NCBI GenBank assembly: GCA_016198745.1 | Contig: JACQHZ010000199.1 | Location: 1-36,698, forward strand | DNA length: 36,698 bases | Direction of reading: 5' to 3' | Source of the DNA: Verrucomicrobiota bacterium | GTDB taxonomy: Bacteria; Verrucomicrobiota; Verrucomicrobiia; JABWAM01 | In this document: one piece after another, positions 34,200 through 36,698 of the stretch | Numbering within the stretch: the first letter of the stretch is position 1 | Layout: each line of letters opens with the position of its first letter | Program-made: the position numbers and the translations under genes | Notes under the pieces: generated by a model | The model's input: the letters and a program-made list of their open reading frames with translations, nothing else | Database searches by the model: none | Told to the model about the DNA's origin: nothing

Positions 34200-35192
34200 A
34201 TGACTCCGCCTCCTGATGAACTTGCTGTGATCGAACGTGCGCGCGCCGCGTGCGCCGCTCTCAAAACCGAAATTGCGAAGCAGGTCATTGGTCAACAGAC
34301 TGTGATCGAGCATCTTCTGCTTTGCCTGCTGAGCGGCGGCCACGCGCTTCTCGTGGGAGTGCCGGGTCTGGCCAAAACTCTTCTGATCCGCACGATGGCG
34401 AGAGCCATGCATCTGAAATTCCGTCGCATCCAGTTCACCCCAGACCTCATGCCCGCTGATATCACGGGCACAGACATCATCGAGGAAGATCACGCCACGG
34501 GCCGCCGGCAGTTCGTTTTTTCGCAGGGACCTCTTTTCGCAAACATCATTCTTGCGGACGAAATCAACCGCACGCCTCCCAAGACGCAGGCCGCCCTGCT
34601 CGAAGCGATGCAGGAACACTCGGTCACGGTTTCCAGCAAGACTTACGCTCTCGAAGAACCCTTTTTCGTGCTGGCAACGCAAAACCCCATTGAACAGGAG
34701 GGCACCTATCCGCTGCCCGAAGCGCAACTGGACCGGTTCATGTTCAATCTGCTCCTGGACTATCCCGCCGTGGCCGAGGAAATCCGCGTGCTGGAAGTCA
34801 CCACCACCGGCGATGTCGCGGAGATCCAACCCGTGGTGACGGGCGATGAAATCCTGCAGTTTCAACGGACATTGCGGCGCATCCCTGTGCCGAAAGCGGC
34901 CCTCGAATACACCGTGCGCCTGTTCCAGGCCACGCGTCCGTCGGCGCCCAACGCCACCCCCGACGTCAAACGCTTCGTGCGATGGGGCGCCGGTCCCCGC
35001 GCATCGCAGCAGCTCATTTTTGCAGCCAAGGTGCGGGCCGCCATGGAAGGCCGTTACAACGTCGAAATCGCCGACCTGAAGGCGCTCGCCCCGCCCATTC
35101 TTCGCCATCGGATTTTGCTTAACTATCATGCCGAAGCCGAACGCCTCACCACGGAACTGCTGATCGCCAGGCTGATTGCCGAGGTGAAATGA
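34200..35192 (+). CDS. MoxR-type AAA+ ATPase
   Basis: A 330-residue ATPase. Walker A is GVPGLAKT at about 53-60, Walker B IILADEINR at about 117-125, sensor 1 VLATQNPIEQEG, and arginine-finger/sensor 2 regions LPEAQLDRFMFNLLLDYPA. The lid domain follows from about residue 225. MoxR proteins act as chaperones for metal insertion or assembly of envelope complexes with von Willebrand-factor and DUF58 proteins; here only the divergent DUF4159 gene accompanies it, and the usual DUF58 partner is replaced downstream by a convergent topoisomerase gene. No strong Shine-Dalgarno precedes ATG 34200. Confidence 0.93.
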   Translation: MTPPPDELAVIERARAACAALKTEIAKQVIGQQTVIEHLLLCLLSGGHALLVGVPGLAKTLLIRTMARAMHLKFRRIQFTPDLMPADITGTDIIEEDHATGRRQFVFSQGPLFANIILADEINRTPPKTQAALLEAMQEHSVTVSSKTYALEEPFFVLATQNPIEQEGTYPLPEAQLDRFMFNLLLDYPAVAEEIRVLEVTTTGDVAEIQPVVTGDEILQFQRTLRRIPVPKAALEYTVRLFQATRPSAPNATPDVKRFVRWGAGPRASQQLIFAAKVRAAMEGRYNVEIADLKALAPPILRHRILLNYHAEAERLTTELLIARLIAEVK

Positions 35193-35210
35193 TCTTGGTC
35201 CCCGCCTGGT

Positions 35211-36698
35211 TCAGTTCTCCCCGGCGGGTTTCTTCTTCGACGGACGCGGAGCGAATTCCCAGCCGAGTTTGCCGCCTTTTTCAAGAATCAGATGCGCGCT
35301 GAACGGGCGTTTTTTTGACGAGACAAACTGGTTCAGAAGATCGGTCTTGCCGTCGCGCAACAGTTTTTCCATCTGATCGGCCGGGATGTCGCGCCCCTTG
35401 ATCTTCTTCGAGATCCGAAATTCGCACCTGGGTTCCGGCAACGCCCGATGTTCACAGCAGTAGGCCATGTTGGTTTCGCGCACCGGCGACTTGCAGATCG
35501 GACATGCGCCCAGCGATTTCTCGCTGATAAATTCCAGCCCGCCGTTGCCGCCGTTTGCCGCCGCGGCGCCATCCCACGCCATGCTCACCTTGTGATCGTC
35601 GCCGATGACCAGCATGGCGGAGAAGGGCCGCCCCAGTTTGCTGCGAAAACCGTCCAGAGGCCCGATCTTGCGGTCACGCAGAAGGCTTTCAACCTCGGCA
35701 ACCGTCAGGCTCTTGCTGGCGATGGATTTCCAGACCTGAAAATCGCATCCCTTGGTCGAACACTCAAACCATTTGAATGTCTCGCGCATTTTGCCGCCGC
35801 ACTTCGGACAGGACGCCTGGATCGTTTCCTTTGATTCAAACGTCTTGTCGTCATAACGCCGGGCGTCCTCGACGATTTTGCGCGTCAGGGTTTCGATCTG
35901 CTGCATGAAGTCGCGCCGGGCAAGCCGCCGGTGTTCCATCTCGCGGAGTTTGTATTCCCATTCGCCCGTCAACTGGGGTGAGCACAGCTCGGGGATCGGG
36001 ATGGAGCGAAGCATCTGGATGAGCGACATCCCCTTCGATGTGGGCAGCAGGTCGCGCCCTTCGCGGTGAAGATATTCCTGCGCCAGAAGCTGTTCGATGA
36101 TCGCTGCGCGCGTGGCCGGCGTGCCGAGGCCGCGCTCTTTCATCGCTTCGCCCAATTCCTCATCGTCCAGCAGTTTGCCCGCCCCTTCCATCGCGCTGAG
36201 CAGCGTCGCCTCCGTGTAGCGCGGCGGGGGTTTGGTTTCGAGCGCCTTGACTTCGATCGGATCGCCGACGGGCTTCTCGCCCGGTTTCACTTCGGGGATG
36301 CGGCCCTCCTCCTCTGTCTCGCGTCCATAGACCTCCAGCCAACCGAGTTCCTTCAGAATCTTGCCTTCCGTCTTGAAAGGCTCGCGCTCCACGGTGGTGA
36401 TGCGCGTCGTCACCTCGAACACAGCCGGCGGATAAAACACCGCCAAAAAGCGTTTGCAGATCATGTCGAACACCTTCTGCTCGATGTCGTCCAGCGGTTT
36501 CGCGCCTTCCGTTGTCGGGATGATGGCGAAGTGATCGGAGACCTTCTCGTTGTTGAAAATGCGTTTATTGGGTCGAACCCAGCCTTCTTTTGCGATTTTT
36601 TCGGCGAAAGGCGCATAGGGACATCCCTGAAGCGCCGAAAGCGTTTGCCTGACGGTGGCAATGTAATTTTCCGGCAGCGCGCGCGAATCGGTGCGCGG
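35211..36698 (-). CDS. topB: Type IA DNA topoisomerase, TopB-like (5' part outside window)
   Basis: The - strand frame is open from the right edge; 495 residues are visible. The first codons read PRTDSRALPENYI, the segment right after the active-site tyrosine (YPRTDS in the family), so the Tyr lies one codon beyond the window. Next come NNEKVSDHFAIIPT (HHAIIPT in topoisomerase III), KERGLGTPATRAAIIEQLL and the core end. The C-terminus has zinc-finger-like CPKCGGKMRETFKWFECSTKGC-type and CPICKSPVRETNMAYCC repeats with GRPFSA and KRPFSAHLIL modules, then a basic tail. Topoisomerase III relaxes and unlinks DNA. TopA cannot be excluded. It converges with moxR, 18 bp apart. The ORF-track start at 36473 (GTG) is internal. 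Confidence 0.9.
   Translation of the reverse strand, partial: PRTDSRALPENYIATVRQTLSALQGCPYAPFAEKIAKEGWVRPNKRIFNNEKVSDHFAIIPTTEGAKPLDDIEQKVFDMICKRFLAVFYPPAVFEVTTRITTVEREPFKTEGKILKELGWLEVYGRETEEEGRIPEVKPGEKPVGDPIEVKALETKPPPRYTEATLLSAMEGAGKLLDDEELGEAMKERGLGTPATRAAIIEQLLAQEYLHREGRDLLPTSKGMSLIQMLRSIPIPELCSPQLTGEWEYKLREMEHRRLARRDFMQQIETLTRKIVEDARRYDDKTFESKETIQASCPKCGGKMRETFKWFECSTKGCDFQVWKSIASKSLTVAEVESLLRDRKIGPLDGFRSKLGRPFSAMLVIGDDHKVSMAWDGAAAANGGNGGLEFISEKSLGACPICKSPVRETNMAYCCEHRALPEPRCEFRISKKIKGRDIPADQMEKLLRDGKTDLLNQFVSSKKRPFSAHLILEKGGKLGWEFAPRPSKKKPAGEN

Overview
This 36.7 kb window is GC-rich bacterial DNA that reads like a member of the PVC group, most likely Verrucomicrobiota or Lentisphaerota. 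The basis is three pseudopilins of the [13 protein letters not shown]...LLSPALK type with a C-terminal H-X9-DG/DN motif, many secreted glycoside-hydrolase-like proteins of poorly named families (DUF4838, CBM9-like plus TIM barrel, LamG, GHL6/GH42-M-like), and abundant short hairpin repeats. I cannot place it to genus.

Layout. Positions 1-25.5 kb are an accessory carbohydrate region made of several co-directional operons on the + strand. Block A (1-3.5 kb) has the tail of an unknown alpha/alpha-barrel-like protein, pseudopilin 1 and a DUF4838 lipoprotein, followed by a broken uroporphyrinogen-decarboxylase-like gene. Block B (3.9-13.1 kb) has a GntR/LacI-type regulator on the - strand, then pseudopilin 2 (fused in frame to a truncated propeller-like gene), a CBM9/TIM-barrel enzyme, a LamG protein, a GHL6/GH42-M-like enzyme and a truncated zinc-type dehydrogenase. 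Block C (13.1-22.4 kb) has an AraC regulator on the - strand, then pseudopilin 3, a six-hairpin-like glycosidase, a URO-D-family protein, a second GH42-M-like enzyme, a beta-propeller and another TIM-barrel enzyme. Block D (22.7-24.9 kb) has a transglutaminase-like protein and an oligogalacturonate-lyase-like propeller. Genes within the blocks are often joined by exact 4-bp ATGA overlaps, so each block is probably transcribed and translated as a unit. The proposed job is sensing, binding and breaking down plant- or algal-type polysaccharide, with one pseudopilin per operon.

The stretch 24.9-26.1 kb is a graveyard: within about 1.2 kb lie remnants of a GH42-M-like gene (antisense), a transketolase, the C-terminal part of a glycosidase-like gene and a second truncated zinc dehydrogenase. 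It marks the border between the accessory region and what follows.

From 26.1 kb on the genes look like signalling and housekeeping: an orphan nuoB-like gene coupled to a FecR-domain protein, an outer-membrane beta-barrel with a good promoter, a caspase-fold protease-like protein bracketed by two copies of one hairpin repeat, a CHASE2 class III nucleotide cyclase, a TrmH/SpoU RNA methyltransferase, a DUF4159 protein divergent from a MoxR ATPase, and a type IA topoisomerase (TopB-like) that runs off the right edge one codon short of its catalytic tyrosine motif.

The most unusual signals are the pseudopilin-led glycosidase operons, a palindromic repeat family inserted in the same reading frame in two unrelated genes (LPAPP...RQAG), and the FecR / beta-barrel / caspase / CHASE2-cyclase cluster.
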